A stretch of 64,000 nt of DNA from JAHBVL01 sp964461025 (GTDB taxonomy: Bacteria; Chloroflexota; Chloroflexia; Thermomicrobiales; UBA6265): NCBI GenBank assembly GCA_964461025.1, contig CAYWSE010000003.1, forward strand, positions 1 through 64,000, written 5' to 3'. A program made the position numbers and the translations under genes. Of this stretch, positions 43,382 through 52,058 are shown one piece after another (positions within the stretch are counted from its first letter, which is position 1; each line of letters starts with the position of its first letter). The notes beneath the pieces were generated by a model, which made no database searches, had not been told where the DNA came from, and was given only the letters and a program-made list of their open reading frames with translations.

Positions 43382-43408
43382 CCGGGACCGCATGTTTTGC
43401 GGTCCCGG
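43382..43408 (+). terminator. Intercistronic hairpin after the binding-protein gene
   Basis: Perfect 11-bp stem CCGGGACCGCA/TGCGGTCCCGG with a TGTTT loop, 31 bases after the binding-protein stop and 12 before the permease ATG. No T-tract. It probably sets partial termination or protects the upstream mRNA, giving more binding protein than permease. Confidence 0.6.
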
Positions 43409-43419
43409 CGCCTTCACCA

Positions 43420-44337
43420 ATGGCTTCCTACGTACTCCAGCGAACCGTGCAAATGGTCGTCGTCATATTCGGCGTTGTGACGCTAACCTTCTTTGCCGTT
43501 CGTCTGGTTCCAGGCGATCCAGCCCGTCTGATGGAGCCTCCCGGTACACCCGAATCAGTGATCAAGATCACACGCGAGCAACTGGGAACTGACAAGCCAA
43601 TCCCGCAACAGTACATCGAGTTTCTGAAACGCTTTGCACTTGGCGATCTTGGCACCTCGTTTCGAGGCGGCCGGCCGGTGATGGAGACCGTGCTCGAGGC
43701 ACTACCGAACACGCTGGCGCTGGGGCTGATCGCCATGGCGCTGACGACGCTGTTGTCGTTTGCCGTCGGCATTGCTGCTGCTCTGCGGCCAAATGGCTGG
43801 TTCGACAGGATCGCCCTCATCTTCTCGTCGATCGCCCAGGCAACGCCGGGGTTTTGGCTGGGAGTCATGCTGGCACTCCTCTTCGCCGTCGAGCTGAGAT
43901 GGCTGCCCGCGGTCGGGATGAGCGACTGGAAAAGCTTCGTCCTTCCGGTCGCCACACTCACGATCAGTTTGATGCCGCTGCAAGTCAGGGCGGTCCGGCA
44001 AGCGTTCATCGAGACAATGGGCGAAGGGTTCGTGCGCGCGGGTCGGGCGAGGGGTCTCGACGAAGTCACCCTCCTGGGCATCCATGTCATGAAAGTCGCG
44101 GCGATTCCACTGGTGACGCTGATCGGTCTGCAGGCTGGTTATGTGCTTGGCGGTTCGATCGTCATCGAGTCGATTTTCAACTGGCCGGGCGTCGGCACAT
44201 TGGCTCTACAAGCAATCAATCAGCGTGATTTTCCAATGATCCAGGGGACGGTGCTGGTCATCGCCATCGTCTACACACTCGTCAACTTCTTCGTCGACCT
44301 GACCTACGCGGCTCTCGATCCGCGGGTCAAGTACTGA
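43420..44337 (+). CDS. dppB: Peptide ABC transporter permease (DppB-like)
   Basis: A 305-residue inner-membrane permease with six transmembrane helices. The EAA-type loop is at GRARGLDEVTLLGIHV, and RLVPGDPARLM after helix 1 is the usual DppB/OppB motif. It pairs with the DppC part of the next gene to form the transport channel. The 5' leader holds a hairpin and no clear ribosome-binding site, so translation may depend on the upstream gene. Six bases separate it from the next gene. Confidence 0.9.
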   Translation: MASYVLQRTVQMVVVIFGVVTLTFFAVRLVPGDPARLMEPPGTPESVIKITREQLGTDKPIPQQYIEFLKRFALGDLGTSFRGGRPVMETVLEALPNTLALGLIAMALTTLLSFAVGIAAALRPNGWFDRIALIFSSIAQATPGFWLGVMLALLFAVELRWLPAVGMSDWKSFVLPVATLTISLMPLQVRAVRQAFIETMGEGFVRAGRARGLDEVTLLGIHVMKVAAIPLVTLIGLQAGYVLGGSIVIESIFNWPGVGTLALQAINQRDFPMIQGTVLVIAIVYTLVNFFVDLTYAALDPRVKY

Positions 44338-44343
44338 CCGCCG

Positions 44344-46332
44344 ATGCCATTTCCCGACTTCACTGGTGAGCTTGCGGCGACCGAGTCTCCCGCCGAACCA
44401 CACTCTGGTCCTGAGGTCGCGCCTCCTCGCAGAGCAGGCACGTGGTGGAGACTTTTTACCAAACGCAAAGTCGCTACGATCGGCCTGATCGGCTTCTTGC
44501 TGATCGTTGCTATTGCGGTATTTGCTCCTCTCATTGCTCCACACGACCCACTGAAGCAGAATCTGGGCGACAACTTCAAGCCGCCAATGTGGAAAGAAGG
44601 GGGCACATCGGAATACCCGTTTGGGACCGACCCGCTTGGCAGGGACCTGCTGAGCAGGTTGATCTACGGAGCGCGGTACTCGCTGGCGATCAGTGTTGGC
44701 GCCGTCATCGTTGGCGGACTTTTGGGGTTCGCCACGGGTCTCATAGCCGGTTTCTATGGAGGATGGACCGATACGCTGCTGATGCGCCTCGGTGACATCC
44801 AGCTTGCCTTTCCGTTTGTGCTCTTTGCGATCGCCATCCTGGCTGTTTCGCCTAATCGCACCGTCTGGCATCTCATCGCGGTGCTCGGCCTTTCCAGCTG
44901 GGTGATCTACGCCAGGGTCGTGCGAAGCCGGGTGCTGACGGAGCGATCCAAAGACTACGCGCGTGCCGCCACAGCGATTGGCGCCTCCCGCGCGCGGGTG
45001 CTGCGGAAATACGTCTTGCCGAACGTCTGGCAAGCCCTTCCCCCGATTGCATTGCTCAATCTGGCCTTCTTCGTCATCGTCGAATCGCTTTTGAGTTTTT
45101 TGTCGCTCGGGTTGAGTCCTCCGACGCCGTCGTGGGGCTCGATCCTTGCCGATGGGCGCCAGTACATGATGCTCGACCCGTGGATGGCGCTCCTTCCCGG
45201 ATTCGCGATCATCATCACAGTCATCACCATCAGCCTGGCGGCGGATGGGTTCGCCGACCTTCTCGACCCGAAGCTGAAGCACGGAACGTTTCGCCGCAGC
45301 CCATTGAAGGCGCCCCCGCCCGCAATACCGTCGACCGCTGACTCTGACGCACTTCTCTCTCTCCGATCGGTTTCGACGACCTTCGAGCTGGACGATGCCT
45401 CCGTCCGCGCCGTGGACAACCTTTCGTTCGAACTGAACCGCGGCAACGTTCTGGGAATTGTGGGAGAAAGTGGCTCCGGCAAGTCCACACTTGGACTGTC
45501 GATCATCCAGCTTCTCGACGCCCCTGGACGGGTGACCGACGGGAGCATCCTCTTCGACGGCAACGACCTCGCTCGCCTTGCCAACAAGGAGATGGCGACG
45601 GTCCGCGGCGACCGAATCGGCATGATTTTTCAGGACCCTGGCAATTCGCTGACGCCAGTGCTGACAACCGGCTATCAGCTCGAAGAAGCCGCACGGAAGA
45701 CCGGAAAGATACCGAGGGGACAAACGCGCAGCGCGGCGATCGAAGCATTGCGATCGGTAGGCATTGCGGAACCTGAGCGCGTCGTGCGCGCATACCCATT
45801 TGAGTTGAGCGGCGGCATGCAGCAGCGAGTCATGATCGCCCTGGCGATGATCGGAACCCCGGAGCTGCTCATTCTCGATGAACCGACTTCGGCGCTCGAT
45901 GTCACGACGCAGGCGCAACTTCTCGACGAGCTCGATCGGCTGCGACGCGAGCGCGACCTGACCATGATCTTCATCACGCACGACATCGCGTTGCTCTCCG
46001 GTTTCGCCGACGACATTCTGGTCATGTACGCCGGCCGCATGTGCGAAATCGGACCGGCTGAGCAGATCATCAACCAACCACAACATCCCTACGCCCGGGC
46101 GCTCCTCGATGCTGTCGAGCTGGCAGATGCTCCCGGAACGAACCGGCTCTCGGCGATTCCCGGCGACCCGCCCGATCTCTCGAATGTCGGGCGGGGCTGC
46201 CCTTTTGCGAATCGATGCGGTTTCGCCATGCCAATCTGCCGCGAGGTGGACCCTGTCGCGGTAGTGGTCGGAGAGAATCACCTCTCCGTGTGCCACCTGC
46301 ATGCTCAAGCGAATCAGGAGCCGGCGGCATGA
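44344..46332 (+). CDS. Fused peptide ABC permease (DppC-like) and ATPase (DppD-like)
   Basis: A 662-residue protein. Residues 35-315 form a DppC/OppC permease: first helix IGFLLIVAIAVFAPL, GTDPLGRDLLSRLIYGAR, EAA loop YARAATAIGASRARVL, and SLGLSPPTPSWGSI. A Pro-rich linker (about 318-338, RRSPLKAPPPAIPS) leads to a full DppD-type ATPase: Walker A GESGSGKST near residue 374, signature LSGGMQQRVMIALAM, Walker B LLILDEPTSALD, and a Cys-rich end GCPFANRCGFAMPIC. No frameshift is visible; the fusion is a single open frame. The ATPase end overlaps the next gene by 4 bases (ATGA). Confidence 0.92.
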   Translation: MPFPDFTGELAATESPAEPHSGPEVAPPRRAGTWWRLFTKRKVATIGLIGFLLIVAIAVFAPLIAPHDPLKQNLGDNFKPPMWKEGGTSEYPFGTDPLGRDLLSRLIYGARYSLAISVGAVIVGGLLGFATGLIAGFYGGWTDTLLMRLGDIQLAFPFVLFAIAILAVSPNRTVWHLIAVLGLSSWVIYARVVRSRVLTERSKDYARAATAIGASRARVLRKYVLPNVWQALPPIALLNLAFFVIVESLLSFLSLGLSPPTPSWGSILADGRQYMMLDPWMALLPGFAIIITVITISLAADGFADLLDPKLKHGTFRRSPLKAPPPAIPSTADSDALLSLRSVSTTFELDDASVRAVDNLSFELNRGNVLGIVGESGSGKSTLGLSIIQLLDAPGRVTDGSILFDGNDLARLANKEMATVRGDRIGMIFQDPGNSLTPVLTTGYQLEEAARKTGKIPRGQTRSAAIEALRSVGIAEPERVVRAYPFELSGGMQQRVMIALAMIGTPELLILDEPTSALDVTTQAQLLDELDRLRRERDLTMIFITHDIALLSGFADDILVMYAGRMCEIGPAEQIINQPQHPYARALLDAVELADAPGTNRLSAIPGDPPDLSNVGRGCPFANRCGFAMPICREVDPVAVVVGENHLSVCHLHAQANQEPAA

Positions 46333-47327
46333 GCGAACCCTTGCTTCAGGTCAGCCAGCTGACCAGGCACTATGCGATCAAGCGCGGGCTGCTCGGCCGG
46401 GATCATGCGACGCTCAAGGCTGTTGACGGCGTCTCGTTCGACGTGAACCCCGGAGAAACAGTGGGAATCGTCGGTGAGAGCGGCTGCGGCAAGTCGACGC
46501 TGGCCAGAACGCTTCTCTGGCTCGACAAACCGACATCGGGCACGGTGACGTTCGACGGAGAGGTGGTGACAGGCGACTCCGTTGACAAGCTGCGACGCCA
46601 GATGCAGATTGTCTTTCAGGATCCCTACACATCGCTGCCGCCCCGGATGACGGCGAACGACATCGTTGCCGACCCGATTCAGATCCACACCCGGCAGACC
46701 GATCGTGAAATTCGCCAGCGGGTCAGTCACCTCCTTTCCGAGGTTGGCATCAATCCCGACCGGGGCAATCAATACCCCTTCCAGTTCAGTGGCGGTCAGC
46801 GACAACGCATCGGCATCGCCCGGGCTTTGGCGGTCGATCCGCGACTGCTGATCCTCGACGAAGCCGTATCGGCGCTCGATGTCTCGGTGCAAAGCCAGAT
46901 TCTGAATTTGTTGCAGGACCTGCAGGATGCCCATCAACTCGCCTATCTGTTCATCTCCCACGATCTCGGCGTCGTTCGGTATCTGAGCGATCGCGTGCTG
47001 GTGATGTATCTGGGCAAGGTGGTCGAAGAGGGACCGGCGTCAGCCCTCTACGACGAGCCGCACCATCCCTATACGAGAGCGCTGCTTTCGGCGGTTCCCA
47101 GCCTGCGGGGCGGGCGTGCGGAGCGCGTCAAACTGGCAGGTGAGCCACCAACGCCGACCAACCCTCCGTCAGGCTGCGCGTTCCATCCTCGCTGCCCCAT
47201 GGCCCAGCCGGTTTGCTCGACCGAGACTCCACATTTGCGACCAACAGACCCAGGCAGAAGATCGGCGTGTCATTTTGCTGAGCAGCTGATCGACGGCAGA
47301 CCATCCATCAATGGAAAAGTTCCCTGA
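46329..47327 (+). CDS. dppF: Peptide ABC transporter ATPase (DppF/OppF-like)
   Basis: A 332-residue ATPase. Walker A GESGCGKST near residue 49, FQDPYTSLPPRM, signature FSGGQRQRIGIARAL, Walker B LLILDEAVSALD, H-loop FISHDLGVV, and the C-terminal GCAFHPRCPMAQPVC typical of DppF/OppF. Odd detail: Walker B ends DEAVSALD rather than DEPTSALD; the catalytic Glu is present. ATG 46329 overlaps the stop of the fusion gene by 4 bases. The longer frame to 46215 is inside the preceding gene. Confidence 0.93.
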   Translation: MSEPLLQVSQLTRHYAIKRGLLGRDHATLKAVDGVSFDVNPGETVGIVGESGCGKSTLARTLLWLDKPTSGTVTFDGEVVTGDSVDKLRRQMQIVFQDPYTSLPPRMTANDIVADPIQIHTRQTDREIRQRVSHLLSEVGINPDRGNQYPFQFSGGQRQRIGIARALAVDPRLLILDEAVSALDVSVQSQILNLLQDLQDAHQLAYLFISHDLGVVRYLSDRVLVMYLGKVVEEGPASALYDEPHHPYTRALLSAVPSLRGGRAERVKLAGEPPTPTNPPSGCAFHPRCPMAQPVCSTETPHLRPTDPGRRSACHFAEQLIDGRPSINGKVP

Positions 47328-47405
47328 GACGCGATAGACGGCGATAATGCTCTGAATGGCCGTGTTCGTGCACCACGGCAAAAGCAACAGGAGGAGAATA
47401 GGTTC

Positions 47406-48440
47406 GTGCCGGAAACGACAATCAACGAGATTCGGCGTCGTGTCGCAGAGCTTCCTCGCGTCTCGCTGGCGCTGCTGCCGACCCCGATGCACGATGCGCC
47501 CCGTCTGGCCGAAGCGATCGGCGTCAAGCGCCTGCTGATCAAGCGCGACGATCTGACCGGGTTGGCCTTTGGCGGCAACAAGACTCGCAATCTCGAGTTC
47601 CGGATGGCCGACGCGGTCGGTCAGGGCGCCGATGTCTTTATCGCCGGACTGGAGGCGCAATCGAACTCAGCGCGGCAAGTAACGGCGGCGGCGAACATCC
47701 TCGGAATGAAGCCGATCCTCGTGCTCCGGCACGATCGGGACTGGGGTTGGCAGGGCAATCTGCTGATCGACCGCCTTCTCGGCGCGGATATCCGCTTCGT
47801 CGAAAGCTCCAGCAAGACTGAAATGGATCAGGCCCTGAGGGATGTCGAGGCAGAGCAGCGGGATCTTGGATTCAAGCCGTTTGTGATGAACCACCAGGCC
47901 TCGTTTGCGATCGGTTCGGCCCTGGCCTACCTCCTCTGCTCGCTGGAAATCGTCGAGCAAGCAGAATCACTCGGCGCCGATCCCGATTTCGTCTACATGG
48001 CCTCCGGGAACAAAGGACATACAGGGCTCGTCCTCGGCAGGCACCTCCTGAATGCGCGATGGCGACCAGTGGCCATCAGTCAGCACTATTCGAACGATCG
48101 CGTCAGCGGCGCGATCGCCGGAGCGCAGGATGCGGCTCGGTCGATCGGACTCGATGTCACCATCGCCGAGTCGGAGATCGAGAGTTATGACGACTACGTC
48201 GTCACGGCATACGGACTTCCCTCCCCCGCGGGCATGGATGCGCTCTCCCTGGCGGCGCGGACCGAAGGACTGCTGCTCGATCCGATCTACACCGCCAAGG
48301 CGATGGCCGGACTGATCGATCATGTCAAAACTGGCAGAGTCTCATCCGACAGCACGGTGGTTTTCGTGCACACGGGTGGACAGGCGGCGCTTTTCGCCTG
48401 GAAGGATGAGTTGTTGGCGGCACTGGGGGACGAGGGATAG
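47406..48440 (+). CDS. D-cysteine desulfhydrase / ACC deaminase-like PLP enzyme
   Basis: A 344-residue fold-type II PLP enzyme. The PLP lysine is Lys59 in FGGNKTRN, with the preceding IKRDDLTGLA typical of D-cysteine desulfhydrase and 1-aminocyclopropane-1-carboxylate deaminase. VYMASGNKGHTGLVLG binds the cofactor phosphate, and VVFVHTGGQAALFAW closes the C-terminus. D-cysteine desulfhydrase is more likely by motif; ACC deaminase cannot be excluded. It would act on D-amino acids in the cytoplasm. GTG 47406 with GGAGG about 11 bases upstream. It follows the peptide transporter by 78 bases. Confidence 0.85.
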   Translation: MPETTINEIRRRVAELPRVSLALLPTPMHDAPRLAEAIGVKRLLIKRDDLTGLAFGGNKTRNLEFRMADAVGQGADVFIAGLEAQSNSARQVTAAANILGMKPILVLRHDRDWGWQGNLLIDRLLGADIRFVESSSKTEMDQALRDVEAEQRDLGFKPFVMNHQASFAIGSALAYLLCSLEIVEQAESLGADPDFVYMASGNKGHTGLVLGRHLLNARWRPVAISQHYSNDRVSGAIAGAQDAARSIGLDVTIAESEIESYDDYVVTAYGLPSPAGMDALSLAARTEGLLLDPIYTAKAMAGLIDHVKTGRVSSDSTVVFVHTGGQAALFAWKDELLAALGDEG

Positions 48441-48487
48441 GCAAAGGGCAAAAAGTGTAAGCGTGTTGCGGCGTTCGAGCTCTGAGT

Positions 48488-48505
48488 AAAGGACGGCTCC
48501 GCCTT
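48488..48505. terminator. Possible bidirectional terminator
   Basis: AAAGG and CCTTT arms enclose ACGGCTCCG, in the 86-base gap between the two convergent units ending at 48440 and 48527. Weak stem; position is the main support. Confidence 0.3.
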
Positions 48506-48526
48506 TCCGCGTCTTCGCCTATCCGC

Positions 48527-49456
48527 CTACCGCAGCTCCCGCATGCGCGGGTCGAGGGCGTCGCGAAGACTGTCGCCGACCAGATTGAATCCCAGCACGA
48601 CGAGCGCGATCGCTAATCCGGGGAAGAGGACAAGGTGCGGAGCGGTCGACATGTAGCTACGGCCGCGGCTGAGCATCGAACCCCACTCCGGCGTCGGTGG
48701 CTGAACGCCAAGACCGAGAAAGCCGAGAGCCGCGGCGATTAGAATCGTGCTGCCGATACCCAGTGACGCCTGCACGATGAGCGGAGGCAGGGAATTGGGC
48801 AGGATGTGCCGCGCCAGCACCCTCGCCTGCCCAGCGCCCGCAACCTGTGCAGCCGAAACGAAATCCTGTTCGCGCAGTGTCAGCGCGATCGCGCGCGTCA
48901 GTCTGGCAAAGAGAGGGATAGTCGTCACGGCGACGGCGATGATCACGCTCCAGATGCCGGAACCGAGCACGCTGACGATCGCCACCGCCAGCACGAATGT
49001 CGGCACGACCATCAGCACGTCGACCACGCGCATGCTGATCGAATCCCACCAACCACTGCGGTATCCGGCGACCAGCCCGATCGGCACACCGACGAGCATG
49101 GCGATGCCGATCGCCAGGACGCCCATCACCAGCGAATATCGAGCGCCGACCGCCAATCTGGTCAGCATGTCGCGCCCCACATCGTCGGTTCCCAAAGGAT
49201 GCGTCCAGGATGGCGAAGCAAGTTTCAGCTCGAGCTGTGGCTGGTCGTAAGGATACGGTGTCCAGACGTACGTTGATGCCGCGATCAGCAGGAAGCCCAG
49301 GAGAATCAGCCCGCCGAGCAGCCCTAATCTGTCGCGCCTGAGTCTGCCCCAGGAGCGTCGCCACGCGGATTCAGGCTTCAGAGGCACCGTTAGGTCGAGT
49401 GCCGCGGTCGTCACCACGTCAGGACCCGTACCGGACTCGCGGGTCGAAGACCGCAT
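48527..49456 (-). CDS. dppC: Peptide ABC transporter permease (DppC-like)
   Basis: A 309-residue permease with a 40-residue cytoplasmic tail, then six helices. Markers: HPLGTDDVGRDMLTRLAVGAR, EAA loop FVSAAQVAGAGQARVLARHI, GLGVQPPTPEWGSML. The ATG at 49456 gives a 38-base overlap with the dppB gene; a GTG at 49417, just past the dppB stop, is an equally plausible start. Last gene of the minus-strand operon, which encodes no ATPase. Confidence 0.9.
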   Translation of the reverse strand: MRSSTRESGTGPDVVTTAALDLTVPLKPESAWRRSWGRLRRDRLGLLGGLILLGFLLIAASTYVWTPYPYDQPQLELKLASPSWTHPLGTDDVGRDMLTRLAVGARYSLVMGVLAIGIAMLVGVPIGLVAGYRSGWWDSISMRVVDVLMVVPTFVLAVAIVSVLGSGIWSVIIAVAVTTIPLFARLTRAIALTLREQDFVSAAQVAGAGQARVLARHILPNSLPPLIVQASLGIGSTILIAAALGFLGLGVQPPTPEWGSMLSRGRSYMSTAPHLVLFPGLAIALVVLGFNLVGDSLRDALDPRMRELR

Positions 49457-50342
49457 AGAGCACGTCGACCGCGAGATTGACGAGGAGCATGAGCACGGCG
49501 AAAACGAGCACGATCGCCTGAATCAGCGGGTAGTCGCGCTGCTGGATCGACTCGAACATCAGGCGACCGAGTCCCGGCCAGGCGAAGACCGCCTCAACGA
49601 CGAGTGAGCCACCCAGCAGATAACCCAGCTGCATCCCGGCCACCGTGAGGGTTGGAATCATCGCGTTGCGCAATGCGTGGCTTGTCACCACGACCCGTTC
49701 GCGCAGCCCCTTGGCGCGGGCAGTGCGAACGTAGTCCGCCGAAAGCACGCCGAGCATCGTCGAGCGCGTCATCCGGGCGAGCACCGCCATTTGGTTCGCT
49801 GCCAAGGTCATGGCAGGAAGGATGATTGCGGCTCGTTCGTTGTACCCGGCGACAGGGAGGACTCCCAGGCGCACGGAAAAGAAGGTGATCAGCATCAGCC
49901 CAAGCCAGAAACTCGGCAATGACACGCCAAGCACCGCAACGAACATGCTGATGCGATCGAGAATCGATCCCGGCCAGAGCGCCGAAACGACCCCCGCCGT
50001 GATGCCGACGGTGAGCGCGATCGCCATGGCCGCAACGGCAAGCGTCAGCGTGTTCGGCAGCCGGTCGAGCAACGGTTCGAGTGCGTTTTGCTGATAGACG
50101 CGCGACTTCCCGAAATCACCACGCAGGAGATCGCTCAGATAGGACATGTATTGCGAGAAGATCGAGTCGTTGAGACCCATATCCTCCCGGATCGTCGCGA
50201 TCGCCTCCTCCGTCGCCGCATCACCCGCCATCAATCTCGCCGGGTCTCCCGGCACGAGCCGGAAAATGACGAAGACCAGGGTCAATGCCACCCAGATGGT
50301 GGGGATGAACAGGAGGAGTCTGCGAAGAAGATAGGTGGCCAT
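49419..50342 (-). CDS. dppB: Peptide ABC transporter permease (DppB-like)
   Basis: A 307-residue permease with six helices. RLVPGDPARLMAGD follows helix 1, and the EAA loop is YVRTARAKGLRERVVVTSHAL. It forms the channel with the DppC-like protein encoded next. A 12-bp hairpin lies between it and the binding-protein gene upstream. Compared with the 43420 permease the loop regions differ clearly, so the two operons are not a recent duplication. Confidence 0.9.
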   Translation of the reverse strand: MATYLLRRLLLFIPTIWVALTLVFVIFRLVPGDPARLMAGDAATEEAIATIREDMGLNDSIFSQYMSYLSDLLRGDFGKSRVYQQNALEPLLDRLPNTLTLAVAAMAIALTVGITAGVVSALWPGSILDRISMFVAVLGVSLPSFWLGLMLITFFSVRLGVLPVAGYNERAAIILPAMTLAANQMAVLARMTRSTMLGVLSADYVRTARAKGLRERVVVTSHALRNAMIPTLTVAGMQLGYLLGGSLVVEAVFAWPGLGRLMFESIQQRDYPLIQAIVLVFAVLMLLVNLAVDVLYAVFDPRVRYGS

Positions 50343-50364
50343 GCGATCAGCGTTTCTCGCTCAT

Positions 50365-50392
50365 CGACTCGCCCCCTTCCGGGGACGAGTCG
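50365..50392 (-). terminator. Intercistronic hairpin after the second binding-protein gene
   Basis: Arms CGACTCGCCCCC (50365-50376) and GGGGACGAGTCG (50381-50392) form a 12-bp stem with one mismatch and a TTCC loop. It lies between the binding-protein stop (50433) and the permease start (50342), with no T-tract. It has the same position in the operon as the hairpin at 43382-43408. Confidence 0.58.
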
Positions 50393-50432
50393 ACGGGCAT
50401 ACCTTCAAAAAATGCTGGCCCGAGAAGCTCGA

Positions 50433-52058
50433 TCAGCCTTTGGACGCTTCACGCACCACGGTAAAGACTGTCGGCCAGCTGTAGACATCCTGGACGTTGG
50501 ATCGCGCGCCGACCAGCAGTTCGTTGCTGTAAAGCCAGATCATCGGTGCGTCGTCCCAAATCAGCTGTTGGGCCTGACCGAAAATCTCGAGCCGGGCATC
50601 GGTGTCGACGGTCGTCAGCCCCTGCGCCAGGAGCTCATCGACCTCGGGATTGCGATACCACATCAGGTTCCAGACCGGTGGCGCCGCGGCGGCATCTTCG
50701 TTCGAGCGGAAGACGGCGTTCAGGTGGTAGCCAATGTCGCCGTTCGACGGGTTGAACCCGAAAATGAGCATGTCGTATTCGGCCTCGTCCTGGGGCAGCT
50801 TGAAGTAGTCCCAGCGAGACGCGGCCTCCACCTGCCAGATTTCGACTTCGCATCCGACGGCCCGCAAATCCGCCTGGGCGGCCTCGACGACCTGAATGTC
50901 CTTCGGATATTCGCCGACCGCGGTATTGAGCGTGAAACTCAGACGGACGCCGTCCTTTTCACGCACGCCACCGTCGCCTTCGACCCATCCGGCATCGGTC
51001 AACATCTGCGCAGCCAGCTCCGGATCGTAGGGATACTCGCCGGCCGAAATGTGGCCCTGGATCGTGGAAGCCGCCGGAGAGTCGAGCACGACCGCGTGGC
51101 CAAGGAAGAGATTGTCAACGATCGACTGCTTGTTTACGGCGTGGTTGAGCGCTTTGCGGACGTTGACGTCCTGGAAGATTTCGCGGGTCAGGTTCATTTC
51201 CAGCCAGAATGTACGAAGTCCGGGTCGCTGCAACATTTGCAGGTCGCCACCGGCGGCGAAACGCTCGACGTCTTCGGGCGGGACATCGTTGGTGAGATCG
51301 GCTTCACCCGTTTCCACGAGAAGAACGCGCGATGCGACCTCCGGGGTGGCGCGGAAGATGATCTTCTCGAGCTTCGCGGGATCTCCGAAGAAACCAGGAT
51401 TGGCGACGAGGGTCAGCTCGGTGCCGGGCGTGAAACTCTCCAGCATGTAGGGTCCGGTGCCGACCGGATTCTGGGCGAACGCCTCGCCATGCTCTTCGAG
51501 GGCGGCTGGACTGGGAATCCCGCCCGAACCGTGGGCCAGATAGTTCAGCATCGGACCGAATGGCTCGGCGGTGACCAGATCGACGGTGTACTCGTCGACC
51601 ACATTCACCGCTGAAATGTGCGCCCACAGGCTGGCGTTGGGGGAAGCGGTGTCGGGATTCTGGATGCGAGCGATGTGCGCTGCCACGGCATCGGCATTGA
51701 AGTCCGTGCCGTCATGGAAGGTGACGCCCTGCCGCAGGGCAAAGGTCCAGGTCAGGCCGTCCTCCGATTGCGTCCAAGATTCGGCCAGCGCTGGCACGAT
51801 GGCCAGATCACGATCGAAGGTGACGAGATTGTTGTAGATGGCGAAAACGGCTTCGTAGCCGGCCGGATATCCCTGCGGATTGACCGAATCGAGCGAGGTG
51901 ATCGGCGCGCTCTGCGCATAGACCAGCTCCCCGCTTGCTTCCTGCAGCGCCACCGCAAATGCGTCGCTGGTCGTGACGATTGTGGCGCCGGCGGCAACCG
52001 CCGCCGTACCCGCGAGCACCTGCCTTCGCGTCAGCTTCCTGTTCTGATGCCTGTTCAC
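50433..52058 (-). CDS. Peptide-type ABC transporter binding protein (SBP family 5), Tat signal
   Basis: A 541-residue family 5 solute-binding protein. The N-terminus has a Tat motif LTRRQVLAG and a hydrophobic segment ending near DAFA. Fold markers: LAESWTQSEDGLTWTFALRQGVTFHDG and PVGTGPYMLESFTPGTELTLV (split positions). The GTG start at 52058 overlaps the GntR gene stop by 4 bases (GTGA) and has GGAGG 7 bases upstream, inside the GntR gene. The ligand is unknown; the divergent hydrolase hints at an amide- or ester-containing compound. Confidence 0.9.
   Translation of the reverse strand: MNRHQNRKLTRRQVLAGTAAVAAGATIVTTSDAFAVALQEASGELVYAQSAPITSLDSVNPQGYPAGYEAVFAIYNNLVTFDRDLAIVPALAESWTQSEDGLTWTFALRQGVTFHDGTDFNADAVAAHIARIQNPDTASPNASLWAHISAVNVVDEYTVDLVTAEPFGPMLNYLAHGSGGIPSPAALEEHGEAFAQNPVGTGPYMLESFTPGTELTLVANPGFFGDPAKLEKIIFRATPEVASRVLLVETGEADLTNDVPPEDVERFAAGGDLQMLQRPGLRTFWLEMNLTREIFQDVNVRKALNHAVNKQSIVDNLFLGHAVVLDSPAASTIQGHISAGEYPYDPELAAQMLTDAGWVEGDGGVREKDGVRLSFTLNTAVGEYPKDIQVVEAAQADLRAVGCEVEIWQVEAASRWDYFKLPQDEAEYDMLIFGFNPSNGDIGYHLNAVFRSNEDAAAAPPVWNLMWYRNPEVDELLAQGLTTVDTDARLEIFGQAQQLIWDDAPMIWLYSNELLVGARSNVQDVYSWPTVFTVVREASKG

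Noticed and set aside
44206..46308. A 700-codon open frame on the minus strand
   Set aside because: It lies entirely opposite the permease-ATPase fusion gene, has no protein family pattern and is rich in Arg, Asp and His as antisense frames of GC-rich genes are.
50088..51614. A 508-codon open frame on the plus strand
   Set aside because: Antisense to the family 5 binding-protein gene and dppB; no recognisable motif.
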